Shown piece by piece: positions 46,946 to 56,257 of a DNA stretch of 64,000 nucleotides (position 1 is its first letter; each line of letters starts with the position of its first letter). The notes under the pieces are model-generated. The model was not told the origin of the DNA and did no database searches. It saw only the letters and a program-made list of their open reading frames with translations. Position numbers and translations under genes: made by a program. Source of the DNA: Diaphorobacter aerolatus (GTDB lineage Bacteria; Pseudomonadota; Gammaproteobacteria; Burkholderiales; Burkholderiaceae_C); the NCBI RefSeq assembly GCF_014489535.1, contig NZ_CP060783.1:682001-746000 (forward strand), given 5' to 3'.

Positions 46946-47078
46946 CTAGCGCGAAAAGTCTAGGGACTGTTCAGCCAACGCAAGAGGATCGCGAGGCGCA
47001 GGCTCGAAGCCAGGCAGGTAGCTGGCCAGAATGGGTGCCCAGGAATCAATAGTGCTTTGGTCATATGTCTTCTTTTGA
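46946..47078 (-). other. Orphan coding-like fragment upstream of the CHAT gene
   Basis: The minus strand here reads KKTYDQSTIDSWAPILASYL then PGFEPAPRDPLALAEQSLDF SR and a stop. The composition looks like real protein, but I find no start codon with a ribosome site and no domain; the upstream frame is arginine-rich shadow sequence. It may be the remnant of a gene, a small protein starting at a non-standard codon, or part of the CHAT leader. The rest of 46854-47138 holds the CHAT promoter and the 5' side of the CoA transferase gene, with no further gene. Confidence 0.35.
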
Positions 47079-47138
47079 GCTACGCTCGCGACGGGTGAGC
47101 ATTCCCGTACCGTGTGTACATGCCTCAGGAGACGACAG

Positions 47139-48322
47139 GTGACGTTCAATTCAACACCGGGGTTTACCCCGCTCTCGGGTTTCAGCGTTCTGGATCTGAG
47201 CCAGGGCGTGGCCGGCCCGTATTGCACGCAGTTGCTGGCGCATCAGGGAGCGGCGGTGATCAAGGCCGAGCCGCTTGAAGGCGATTGGGGACGGCACGTC
47301 GGTGTGGCAAAGAACGGGCACAGCACGCTGTCGACCACCTATAACAGCGGCAAGCAGAGTCTGGCCATCGACGCGAAACAGGCCGAGGGTCGCGAACTGC
47401 TGATCAGGCTCGCCGCGCAGGCCGATGTCATCGTGCAGAACTTTCGGCCCAGCGTCACGAGGCGGCTCGGCCTGGACTACGACAGTCTGAAGCAGCGGGG
47501 CCTGAATCCGGTCTATGTCTCCATCAGCGGCTATGGGCCGGATGGTCCCTACGCCGACCATCCGGCAACGGATTCGGTGATGCAGGCGGACAGCGGGTTG
47601 ATGAATACCAACCGCGATGGCGTAGGCGCTCCGCAGCGTGTCGGGCTGCTGCTGGCCGACATCGCCACCGGCGTCTACGCCGCGCAGGCCTGCACCGCTG
47701 CCTTGCTGCATCGCGCGCGATCCGGCGAAGGCTCGCATGTCGAACTGAATCTCTTTGATGTGTGCTGCGCCTTGCAGTCCACCGCGCTGTCGGAGGAAAT
47801 CATCGCCGGGCATGTCGTCAAGCAGGCAGTGAGCGCGCCCAACGGCGTGTTCGATGCAGCCGACGGCAAGATCAGCGTACTCGCCCTGAGCCATGCGCAT
47901 TTCGAACGCATCGCCGAAGCGCTTGGGTTGTCGCACTGGCTTGGAGATGTCCGTTTCTCCACCAACCACTCACGGCTACAGCACCGGCAAACGCTGCATG
48001 CGGATCTGGCGGCTGCGGTCCGGCATCGCAGCGTGGCCGAACTCGAGGCGCTGTTCGAGAAGCATGGCGTTCTTCATGCACGCGTGCGCAAGGCCGAGGA
48101 CGTGCTTGCGCATCCGCAGGCGCAGCATCTCGGAACCTTCGACACCGTCAACCAACCCGGTTTTGGCGAGGTATTGCTGGCCGCCACGCCGTGGCCGAAA
48201 AATCCTGCTGCGCCGTCTCCCGCCCACGCGTTGGCGAGCACGGCGCGCAGATTCTCAGGACACTGGGTTGCAGCGACGACGAGATTGCCGCGTTGGCCAA
48301 AAGGCAAATCATTGCGCTATGA
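47139..48322 (+). CDS. Family III CoA transferase (CaiB/BaiF type), frame broken near the end
   Basis: Family III CoA transferases move CoA between carboxylic acids through an aspartyl-CoA intermediate. The protein has the usual N-terminus (GFSVLDLSQGVAGPYCTQLL, HQGAAVIKAEPLEGDWGRHV), NSGKQSLAIDAKQAEGREL, and the active-site region GPYADHPATDSVMQADSGLM with the likely nucleophile Asp in the ATD motif. It continues with GVYAAQACTAALLHRARSGE. The C-terminus is broken at CCC 48219-48221. One added base gives PRVGEHGAQILRTLGCSDDE and IAALAKRQIIAL with a stop at 48322, for about 394 residues, the standard size. I start at GTG 47139, preceded by AGGAG. The acyl substrate is unknown. Confidence 0.9.
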
Positions 48323-48368
48323 CGGGGGAGGCCATCGTATGAAGACCCCGCCGCACGCCAACCACGAA

Positions 48369-51086
48369 TCAGAGTTGATGCACGACCAGCCGGAACTCCG
48401 GGTCGTCCGGAAACGCCTTGACCTCAAAGCCGAGTCGGCGCATGAGCTTGAGCATGTTGGGGTTGTTCGCCAGCACCAGCCCCTGGATTTCGGCAAGGCC
48501 GCGATCACGCGCGACCTCCATGATCGCGAGCATCAGGCGCGAGCCGAGACCGCGCCCAGCGAAATCGTCGGCGACCAGCAGCGCGAACTCGCAGCTCGAT
48601 TGATCGGGGTTGGTCACATAGCGCGAAACGCCGACGATGCGATCCGTCTCGCTCACCTTGCCATGCTCGTCCACCGAGCTTTGCCGGTGCACTGCCACCA
48701 GCGCCATCTCGCGGTCGTAGTCGATGAGCGTGAAGCGCGCGAGCATCGTGGTGGGTAGCTCGGCGAGTTGCGAGACGAAGCGGAAATAGCGGCTTTCGGG
48801 CGAGAGTTCGCGCACCAGTTTTTGCAGCATTTGGGCATCGTCGGGGCGGATCGGACGCACATGGTATTCGCCGCCGCCGCGCATCGGCCAGAATTGTTCG
48901 TAGCGCGCCGGATACGGCATGATGGCCAGATGCGCGTAGCTCGAATGCGCGCCGAGCAGCCCCGTGGTGAGCATGCCGGAGGCACCGTGCGTTGCCTCGC
49001 CGACGACGATGCGCGCATCCACCGCGACCACGCCGTCCGCATCGACGATCAGCGGATTGATGTCCATCTCGCGCAGTTGCGGCAACGCGCAGGCCATCTC
49101 CGAAACGCGCAGCAGCACCTGTTCCAGCGCCTCATGGTTGACCGGATCGGCGCCACGCCATTCGCCCAGTGTTTCGGCAACGCGGGAGCGCTCGACCAGA
49201 CGCCGTGCGAGGAACTGGTTGAGCGGCGGCAACTCCATCGCGCCATCGTCCATGAGTTCGACCATCGTGCCGCCCGCCCCGAAGGTGATGACCGGCCCGA
49301 AGTATTCGTCGCTCACGAGGCCGATGCAGATCTCGCGACCGCGCCTGGCCCGCGCCATGTTCTGCACCGTCACCCCGTTGATGCGCGCCGAAGGCTGCAG
49401 GCGCGCGACGCGCTGCACCATGTCGGCATAGGCGTCGCGCACGGCGGTGCCGGTGTGCACGTTGAGCGCAACGCCGCCGACGTCGGACTTGTGGCTGATG
49501 TCGGGCGAATCGATCTTGAGCGCCACCGGGTAGCCAAGCTGCGTGGCGATCATCATCGCCTCATGCGCGCTGCGGGCCTGTACGGTGCGCGTGACGGGGA
49601 TGTGGAACGCTGCGAGCAGCGATTTGGATTCCATCTCGGTGAGCACCTTGCGGCGTTCGGCGAGCACGCTTTCGATCACGAGGCGCGCGCCTTCGATGTC
49701 GGGCTTGGCGAGCGCCGACAGCGACGGCGGGGTCTGCAGCAGCAGTTGCTGGTTGCGATAGAAAGTGGAGAGATTGCAGAACGCGCCCACGGCTGCCTCG
49801 GGCGTGCGAAAGCTCGGAATCTGCGCCTTGCGCAGGGTCTCGCGCGCGGGCAGCACCAGGGTGTCGCCAAGCCAGCTCGTGAGCAGCGGCTTGTTCATGG
49901 CGCGCTTGGCATCGGACAGCGCCTGCGCTACGGCCATCGCATCGCCACCCGGTTTGGGCGAGAAGATCGCGAGCACGCCGTCGATGTCCTTGTCCTTGTT
50001 GGCGGCCTCGATGGCGAGGCGGTAATGCTCGGGACCGGCCTCTTCCGACAGGTCGATCAGCTCCGAGAGCGTGGCCAGCGGCGGCAACTGCGGCGCGAGC
50101 TTTTGGGCCGGCTCGGCCGACAGACGGCCCAGCGACAGACCCTTTTCATTGATCCAGTCCGCGGCCAGCACGCCCGGACCGCCACCATTGGTGATGACGG
50201 CCAGCCGCTGGCCCACCGGCCGGTAGCGCGAGGCCAGGCATTTCGCCGCCGAGAACAGCTCGACGAAGGTGCCCACGCGCACCGCACCCGCGCGGCGCAG
50301 CGCCGCGTCAAACACCTCGTCGCTGCCAACGATAGCGCCGCTATGGGTGAGCGCCGCAGCATTGCCCGCGGGCTTGCGCCCCGACTTGAGCACGATGACC
50401 GGCTTGGCGTTCGCCGCCGAGCGCAGCGCGCTCATGAAGCAGCGCGCGTTCTGAATGCCTTCCATGTAGATGACGATGCTCTGCGTGCGCGGATCGTTGG
50501 CGAGAAAATCCAGCACCGCGGCGATGCCCAGATCCGTATGCGGGCCGAGCGAGACCACGCTCGAGAAACCCACGGCGTTGCTGCGTGCCCAGTCGAGAAT
50601 CGAAGCGGTGAGCGCGCCCGACTGGCAGATCAGCCCGAGCGACCCTTCTGCCGCCAGCGGCCCCACCGCGCTCGCATTGAGTTGCAGCGACGGGCGCTGA
50701 ATGCCCAGCGAATTGGGGCCGAGCAGGAACATGCCTTCGCGTTTGGCAATGCGCTTGAGCTCGGACGCCTGGGCCTGCGGCATGCCCGTGGACAACACCA
50801 CGGCGGAGCGGCAGTTCATTCGCCCCGCCACCTCCAGGGCGGCGACCACCTCGTCGGCGGGCAGGGCAATCACCGCGAGATCGGCCCGCGCCTGCGCCAG
50901 ATCGGCCAGCGTGCCGCTCGTGTGAATGTCCATGAAGCTCAGGCTGCCGGTGAACTTCTGCGCGCGCAGCGCCTCATGGAGGTTGCGGGCCAGCGTGGAC
51001 TGTGTCTCCGCCTTGTCGTTGGGCCCGGCCAGCACCACGATCGACGTGGGCGCAAACAAGGGGGTGAGGTAGTGCTTGTCCAACAT
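48369..51086 (-). CDS. ADP-forming acyl-CoA synthetase fused to GNAT acetyltransferase (Pat-like)
   Basis: The protein of about 905 residues has a CoA-binding Rossmann domain (PTSIVVLAGPNDKAETQSTL), a ligase/CoA domain (SLGLICQSGALTASILDWA, KPVIVLKSGRKPAGNAAALT, then HSGAIVGSDEVFDA with the phospho-His region), an ATP-grasp domain (LGYPVALKIDSPDISHKSDV, FGPVITFGAGGTMVELMD, REMDINPLIVDADGVVAVDA) and a C-terminal GNAT domain (YHVRPIRPDDAQMLQKLVRE, ALLVADDFAGRGLGSRLML). In the Pat family this architecture acetylates the catalytic Lys of AMP-forming acyl-CoA synthetases and shuts them off; in others it makes acyl-CoA. PrpE at 61314 is a possible substrate. I use ATG 51086 (MLDKHYLTPLF), which matches the family start; ATG 51161 would add 25 residues of low-complexity sequence. 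Confidence 0.9.
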   Translation of the reverse strand: MLDKHYLTPLFAPTSIVVLAGPNDKAETQSTLARNLHEALRAQKFTGSLSFMDIHTSGTLADLAQARADLAVIALPADEVVAALEVAGRMNCRSAVVLSTGMPQAQASELKRIAKREGMFLLGPNSLGIQRPSLQLNASAVGPLAAEGSLGLICQSGALTASILDWARSNAVGFSSVVSLGPHTDLGIAAVLDFLANDPRTQSIVIYMEGIQNARCFMSALRSAANAKPVIVLKSGRKPAGNAAALTHSGAIVGSDEVFDAALRRAGAVRVGTFVELFSAAKCLASRYRPVGQRLAVITNGGGPGVLAADWINEKGLSLGRLSAEPAQKLAPQLPPLATLSELIDLSEEAGPEHYRLAIEAANKDKDIDGVLAIFSPKPGGDAMAVAQALSDAKRAMNKPLLTSWLGDTLVLPARETLRKAQIPSFRTPEAAVGAFCNLSTFYRNQQLLLQTPPSLSALAKPDIEGARLVIESVLAERRKVLTEMESKSLLAAFHIPVTRTVQARSAHEAMMIATQLGYPVALKIDSPDISHKSDVGGVALNVHTGTAVRDAYADMVQRVARLQPSARINGVTVQNMARARRGREICIGLVSDEYFGPVITFGAGGTMVELMDDGAMELPPLNQFLARRLVERSRVAETLGEWRGADPVNHEALEQVLLRVSEMACALPQLREMDINPLIVDADGVVAVDARIVVGEATHGASGMLTTGLLGAHSSYAHLAIMPYPARYEQFWPMRGGGEYHVRPIRPDDAQMLQKLVRELSPESRYFRFVSQLAELPTTMLARFTLIDYDREMALVAVHRQSSVDEHGKVSETDRIVGVSRYVTNPDQSSCEFALLVADDFAGRGLGSRLMLAIMEVARDRGLAEIQGLVLANNPNMLKLMRRLGFEVKAFPDDPEFRLVVHQL

Positions 51087-51166
51087 GATGATGATTGAAT
51101 GCGGTGGCGGATGATGACCGTCACGCTCGCTCACGAGCGGTGAAAGACTGAGGTCTTCCATTGTCT

Positions 51167-51180
51167 TTCACTTAGGTGAA
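51167..51180. promoter_or_regulatory. Palindrome upstream of the synthetase-GNAT gene
   Basis: The sequence TTCAC-TTAG-GTGAA is a perfect 5-bp inverted repeat. It lies among related short motifs: GAAAGAC at 51142 is mirrored by GTCTTTC at 51163, and AAAGACTG recurs near 51195. The cluster is in the 190-bp gap before waaA ends, just upstream of the synthetase-GNAT gene, and could be an operator. There is no evidence for the regulator. Confidence 0.35.
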
Positions 51181-51275
51181 AACGCTGACTTCAAAGACTG
51201 TCGTGTTTGCCATGGGTCATTGTGCACGCTCATCGACAGGGCTATTGAGCGCAATCGCTCGCATCCCAGTGCGCT

Positions 51276-52601
51276 TCATCCGCCTGCCGCGCCCGGCTGC
51301 GGTGTCGAACGCATCTGCTCAACGACGGCCCACGCCGTGGATCGCGCCGCGCCGCGATGCGCGCTCGTGAAGGCGTGGCAACGCGATGCGAGATCGGCCA
51401 GACGCGCGGGCTCGTTGACGAGGCGCACGGCTTCGGTCACGCCTTCGTGCATGTCGGCGGCGCGCAATGCCACACCGGCCTCGGCTGCGAGTTCGGCGGC
51501 CTCGGCGAAATTGAAGGTGTGCGGCCCCATGATGACCGGGCAGTCGCAGGAAAGCGCCTCGATCAGGTTCTGTCCGCCGAGCGGCTCGAAGCTCCCGCCC
51601 AGCATGGCTGCATGGGCCATGCCGTAGTACTGCGCCATCTCACCCATGCTGTCGCCAAGCCAGACGTCGGCGGTGGGCGGCTCATCGGCCCACGTGCTGC
51701 GTCGCGAGACCGTGAGCCCGGCGTCGGCGCACAGCGCCATCACCTCGTCGAAACGCTGTGGATGGCGCGGAACCAGCAACCATTGCACCTGCTGGCCGCG
51801 TTGCGCAAGGGCCTCGCGCGCGGCAAGCCAGGCATGCAGCCAGGCGGCCTCCTCGCCCTCGCGGCTGCTGGCGAACAGCACCACGGGCCGGGCACTCGCC
51901 GCGCGCCAACCACGCCCGCGCGCAAGGAGTCGGGCATCCGGCACACTGTCGAATTTGAGATTTCCGAGCACCGCACGCACCGGCGCGCCAATGTCGGTCA
52001 GTCGCCTGGCGTCGGACTCGGTCTGCGCCCACACGGCACGCAGACTCCGGTAGGCGGGCCGCGCCAGCCACGCGAATCGTTTGGCACCGCGCCAGGATTT
52101 CTCGTTCATGCGCGCATTGGCGAGCACGAGGGGAATGCCACGTGCCTTGCAACCGGCGACGAGATTGGGCCAGATCTCCGTTTCCATCAGCACGCCGATG
52201 TCGGGACGAAAATTGCGCAGGAATCGACCAACCGCCTGCCGTGAATCCCACGGCTGCCAGACCTGGATGTCGCCGCCGCGCAGCAGCTTCCTGCCCTCTT
52301 CCCGGCCCGTCGCCGTGCCATTGCTGAGCAGCAACTGCATCTGCGGCAGCAGTTCGCGCAGCTCCTTGAGCAATATCGCTGCGGCTCGCGTTTCCCCGAG
52401 CGACACCGCGTGAATCCAGATCAGCGGGCGGCCCGCCTCACTCGGGCCGCGCGGCGCGATGTCGTAGACGCCGAAGCGCTCGGGCACGGCCAGGGCATAG
52501 CCCGGCTCCGTCTCTGCGCGACGACGCAGCTTGCGCCGCAAAAGCGGCGTCGCCAGTCCAATCGCCAGTGAATACAGTCCTAGCACCGGATGATCCGCCA
52601 C
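51276..52601 (-). CDS. waaA: Kdo transferase WaaA (3-deoxy-D-manno-octulosonate transferase)
   Basis: WaaA transfers Kdo from CMP-Kdo to lipid A at the inner membrane, starting the LPS core. The 441-residue protein has the membrane-proximal N-terminus (LYSLAIGLATPLLRRKLRRR), the conserved IWIHAVSLGETRAAAILLKE with the catalytic-region Glu, LSNGTATGREEGR, FRPDIGVLMETEIWPNLV, WAQTESDARRLTDIGA, GNLKFDSVPDA, and the donor-binding FEPLGGQNLIEALSCDCPVI. Length is normal. It starts 8 bp after the phosphomannomutase gene, so the two envelope-sugar genes form one operon. Confidence 0.95.
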   Translation of the reverse strand: MADHPVLGLYSLAIGLATPLLRRKLRRRAETEPGYALAVPERFGVYDIAPRGPSEAGRPLIWIHAVSLGETRAAAILLKELRELLPQMQLLLSNGTATGREEGRKLLRGGDIQVWQPWDSRQAVGRFLRNFRPDIGVLMETEIWPNLVAGCKARGIPLVLANARMNEKSWRGAKRFAWLARPAYRSLRAVWAQTESDARRLTDIGAPVRAVLGNLKFDSVPDARLLARGRGWRAASARPVVLFASSREGEEAAWLHAWLAAREALAQRGQQVQWLLVPRHPQRFDEVMALCADAGLTVSRRSTWADEPPTADVWLGDSMGEMAQYYGMAHAAMLGGSFEPLGGQNLIEALSCDCPVIMGPHTFNFAEAAELAAEAGVALRAADMHEGVTEAVRLVNEPARLADLASRCHAFTSAHRGAARSTAWAVVEQMRSTPQPGAAGG

Positions 52602-52609
52602 GCGAGGGT

Positions 52610-53998
52610 TCAGTGCGCGGCGCCGCCTACCTGAGCGCCGGGCTTGACACGTTCGAGCAGCGCCAGCATCGCGCCTTCGATGCGGTGCATCGCATCCTGC
52701 GTGTGTCCCTCAAAGCGCAGCACCAGCACCGGCGTGGTGTTGCTCGCGCGGATCAGGCCGAACCCGTCCGGCCAGTCCACGCGCAGACCATCGATGGTGC
52801 TGATCCGGGCGGGCTCGGCAAAGCTGCTCTCGGCCAGCGCCTGAAGTTCGGCGGTCAGGCGATGCGGTTCGCCTTCCTCGCAGGACACGTTGAGTTCGGG
52901 CGTCGAAAAGCTCGTCGGCAGCGCGTTGAGCACGGCGCTGGGATCGCCGCTCCTGCTCAGGATTTCGAGCAGACGGCAGCCTGCATAGGTGCCATCGTCG
53001 AAGCCGAACCAGCGTTCCTTGAAGAAAATATGGCCGCTCATCTCGCCGCCAAGCGGCGCATCGAGTTCCTTCATGCGGGCCTTGATCAGCGAATGCCCGG
53101 TCTTGTACATCACGGCCTTGCCGCCCGCCGCCTCGATGGCGGGTGCCAGGCGCTGCGTGCATTTCACGTCGAACAGAATCGACGCGCCCGGCACGCGCGA
53201 GAGCACGTCCTGCGCGAACAGCATCATCTGGCGATCCGGGAAGATGTTGTGGCCGTCCTTGGTGACGATGCCGAGACGGTCGCCGTCACCATCGAACGCC
53301 AGGCCCAGTTCGGCGTCGCTGTTCTTGAGCGCGTTGATCACGTCCTTCAGGTTGTCGGGCTTGCTCGGATCGGGATGGTGGTTCGGGAAATCACCGTCCA
53401 CCTCGGAGAACAGTTCGATCACCTCGCAGCCAATGGCGCGAAAAATGCCGGGAGCCGAAGCGCCTGCCACGCCATTGCCCGAATCGACGACGATCTTCAT
53501 CGGGCGCGCCAGTTTCACGTCGCTCACGATGCGCTCGGTGTAGGCCTTGAGCACGTCGGCCTCGCGGATGCTGCCGCCGGGCGCGAGCGTGAAGAGCTGC
53601 TCGTCCATCGCGCGGCGCAGGCCCTGGATCTCATCGCCGTAGATCGCCTTGCCGGCGAGCACCATCTTGAAGCCGTTGTAGTCCTTGGGATTGTGGCTGC
53701 CGGTCACCTGAATGCCGCTTTGGCACAGCGTTGCGGCGGCAAAGTACAGCATCGGCGTGGTCACCATGCCCAGGTCGATGACCTCGATACCGACTTCCAC
53801 GAGCCCCGCCATCAACGCACCTGCGAGCGCCGGGCCGGACAGGCGACCGTCACGACCGACGGCCACGACGGACTGCCCCTTGGCCCGGGCGGCCATTCCG
53901 AACGCCCTGCCCAGATTGCGGGCTACGTCCTCGTTGAGGGTGCTGGGGACGATGCCGCGAATGTCATAGGCTTTGAAAATGGCTGGCGAAAATGGCAC
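52610..53998 (-). CDS. Phosphomannomutase/phosphoglucomutase
   Basis: This alpha-D-phosphohexomutase of about 462 residues interconverts mannose or glucose 1- and 6-phosphates for LPS and exopolysaccharide. It shows the family start (FSPAIFKAYDIRGIVPSTLN), the phosphoserine loop QVTGSHNPKDYNGFKMVLAG, the metal loop GLAFDGDGDRLGIVTKDGH, the substrate loop LGGEMSGHIFFKERWFGFDD and the phosphate-binding RASNTTPVLVLRFEG. I start at GTG 53998 because the frame upstream is Arg/Ala-rich and has no homology; AGGG precedes it. It leads the waaA operon and is divergent from the Ada-AlkA gene. Confidence 0.93.
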   Translation of the reverse strand: MPFSPAIFKAYDIRGIVPSTLNEDVARNLGRAFGMAARAKGQSVVAVGRDGRLSGPALAGALMAGLVEVGIEVIDLGMVTTPMLYFAAATLCQSGIQVTGSHNPKDYNGFKMVLAGKAIYGDEIQGLRRAMDEQLFTLAPGGSIREADVLKAYTERIVSDVKLARPMKIVVDSGNGVAGASAPGIFRAIGCEVIELFSEVDGDFPNHHPDPSKPDNLKDVINALKNSDAELGLAFDGDGDRLGIVTKDGHNIFPDRQMMLFAQDVLSRVPGASILFDVKCTQRLAPAIEAAGGKAVMYKTGHSLIKARMKELDAPLGGEMSGHIFFKERWFGFDDGTYAGCRLLEILSRSGDPSAVLNALPTSFSTPELNVSCEEGEPHRLTAELQALAESSFAEPARISTIDGLRVDWPDGFGLIRASNTTPVLVLRFEGHTQDAMHRIEGAMLALLERVKPGAQVGGAAH

Positions 53999-54148
53999 GA
54001 GACACCCTGCAATGGAAGTAGAAAACGGCGTTGATTGTAGGCGTGCCGGGCACGCGGGGCATTCCGCAAAAAATTCCGACGCACGAGTTTTTTGTGGACA
54101 TGTCCGAAAACGGCCAGTCTTTTGGCCACCGATCCCTATCATGAAGCC

Positions 54149-55664
54149 ATGACCAAGATCATCACAGCACCCGAGGAAGACGCCCGCTACCTGGCCCTCA
54201 AGGCGCGCGATGCGCGTTTCGACGGCAGCTTTTTCACCGGCGTGACCAGCACCGGCATCTATTGCCGCCCGGTCTGCGCGGTGCGCACGCCACGCCGCGA
54301 AAACTGCCGCTTTTTCGATCTCGCTGCCCAGGCCGAGCATGCCGGGTTTCGCCCGTGCCTGCGCTGCCGCCCGGAGCTGGCGCCGCAGTCGCTCGTCTGG
54401 TCGAGCCAGGACGCGAGCGGTATTCTGCTGCAACAGGCGCTGCGCATGCTCGACGCGCCCGAGAACTGGTCGGACGCAGAAGGCGGCGCCGTCATCGACT
54501 GGCTGGCGAGTCGCCTTGGCGTGACCGACCGGCATGTGCGCAGGATCTTCAGCGCGGCGCTGGGCATCTCGCCGCTGCAATATCTTCAGACACGCCGCCT
54601 GCTCGCGGCCAAGCAGTTGCTGACCGACACCACATTGCCGATCACGCAGATTGCGCTGGCCAGCGGGTTTCGCAGCGTGCGTGGATTCAACGCCGCGTTT
54701 CAGCAGCACTATTGCCTGCAACCCGGCCAGTTGCGTCGCGAAGGCAGCGAGCAGCTCCGGGGTGACAACAGTCAGTCCCATGTGATCCGGCTCGGCTGGC
54801 GCCCCCGTACGACGTGCAGGCGATGCTGGGTTTTCTCAAGACCCGCGCCATCGGCTCGCTCGAACAGGTGGAACTGTTGCCCGCCAAGGGGCTGCCCGGC
54901 ATGCGCCGGACGCTGCGCATCGGAGACGGTGCGAACGCCGCCAAGGGCTGGTTCGACGTGCGCTTTGACGAGCCCGCCTCGCGGCTGCTGCTCGTGGTGA
55001 GCGATTCGCTGCTGCCCGCGCTGCCCGCGCTCATCGCACGTGTGCGTGCAATGTTCGATCTCGATGCCGATCTCACGGTGATCGATGCGGCGCTCGGGAT
55101 TTCTTCGATGCAGGCGAAGGCATGCGCGTGCCGGGCGCTGCCAATGGTTTCGAACTCGCGGTCCGCGCCGTGCTCGGCCAGCAGATCACGGTGGCGGCGG
55201 CGCGAACGCTTGCCGAACGGCTGGTGCGGCAGTTCGGCGAGCCGATTTCCACGCCGTGGCCAGAATTGACGAACCTGTTTCCCACCGCCGAAGCGCTGGC
55301 GCAGGCAAGCGGCGACGCGCTCGGCTCCATCGGCATCGTGCGCCAGCGGCAGACGGCCATCAAGGCCCTTGCGGCGGCGGTAACCAGCGGCGCGCTGCGC
55401 CTTCAACCCGGCGAAGATCCCGAAAGCACCATGGCCGCGCTGCGCGAGTTGCCCGGTATCGGCGACTGGACCGCCCAGTACATCGCCATGCGCGCCCTGC
55501 GCTGGCCCGACGCCTTTCCCGCAGGCGACATGGCGCTGCAATCGGCGCTCGGAATCGAACGCGGCACGAGCGCCGCGCGCAACGCCGCCGCGGCGTCGCA
55601 GGTCTGGCGCCCCTGGCGCAGCTACGCGGTCATGCGTACCTGGGCAGGTCTGGCAAAACTGTGA
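54149..55664 (+). CDS. Ada-type regulator fused to AlkA DNA glycosylase, frame broken twice
   Basis: This fusion joins an Ada metal-binding methyl-acceptor domain (RFDGSFFTGVTSTGIYCRPV, CAVRTPRRENCRFF, GFRPCLRCRPE; Cys ligands visible), an AraC-type helix-turn-helix (LASRLGVTDRHVRRIFSAAL, RSVRGFNAAFQQHY) and an AlkA N-terminal plus HhH-GPD glycosylase domain. The glycosylase part has ELAVRAVLGQQITVAAARTL, LRELPGIGDWTAQYIAMRAL (helix-hairpin-helix) and the catalytic Asp in WPDAFPAGDMALQ. Breaks at CCCCC 54802-54806 and GGG 55096-55098 each need one base, joining GWR to PYDVQAMLGFLKTRAIGSL and ALG to DFFDAGEGMRVPGAANGF. Restored length is about 505. It heads a repair cassette with ogt 41 bp downstream. 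Confidence 0.9.
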
Positions 55665-55705
55665 CCCCGCGCCCACCCATTGAACCCATCGACAGGAGAT
55701 ATTTC

Positions 55706-56257
55706 ATGACGACATTTGCAAGCAATCTTGTGTGCACACGCTTTTCGACGACTCTGGGCGATATGTATGCCGCCGCGTCCGACCAGGGCCTGATCGGCCT
55801 GTGGTTCCACGACCAGCGTCATCTGCCCCATGAACTCGCGCCCGAGCTGCCCGGCCCCGCGTGGAAGACCGACGACAACCACCCGGTGCTGGTCGAGGCC
55901 AGGCGACAGGTGCAGGAATTCTTCGACGGCCAGCGAACGGAATTCGATCTTGCGCTCGATCTGTCGGCCGGAACGCCGTTCCAGCAATCCGTCTGGCAGG
56001 CGCTGCTGGACATCCCCCGGGGCAAGACGACGACCTATGGATCGATCGCACGCGGCATCGGCAAGAGTCAGGCCGTGCGGGCAGTCGGCGCGGCCGTGGG
56101 CCGGAATCCGCTGAGTCTGGCCGTACCCTGCCACCGGGTACTCGGTCAGGACGGCAGCCTTACCGGCTATGCTGGTGGTCTGGATCGCAAGATCGCTTTG
56201 CTGCGACTCGAAGGTGCCATGCAGCAGTCCCGCCCCGAAGAATCAACCGCCACATGA
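55706..56257 (+). CDS. ogt: O6-methylguanine-DNA methyltransferase Ogt
   Basis: Ogt removes methyl groups from O6-methylguanine by transfer to its own Cys. The 183-residue protein has a short N-terminal domain and the conserved core TPFQQSVWQALLDIPRGKTT, IGKSQAVRAVGAAVGRNPLS and the active site AVPCHRVLGQDGSLTGYAGG with Cys142. The ATG at 55706 is preceded by AGGAG. It is coupled with the upstream Ada-AlkA gene and its stop overlaps the start of the EamA transporter (ATGA), so all three form one alkylation-response unit. Confidence 0.95.
   Translation: MTTFASNLVCTRFSTTLGDMYAAASDQGLIGLWFHDQRHLPHELAPELPGPAWKTDDNHPVLVEARRQVQEFFDGQRTEFDLALDLSAGTPFQQSVWQALLDIPRGKTTTYGSIARGIGKSQAVRAVGAAVGRNPLSLAVPCHRVLGQDGSLTGYAGGLDRKIALLRLEGAMQQSRPEESTAT

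Noticed and set aside
53999..54781. Upstream extension of the phosphomannomutase frame to 54781.
   Set aside because: It is antisense to the Ada domain of the Ada-AlkA gene and has no family similarity; the conserved start of the mutase is at 53998.
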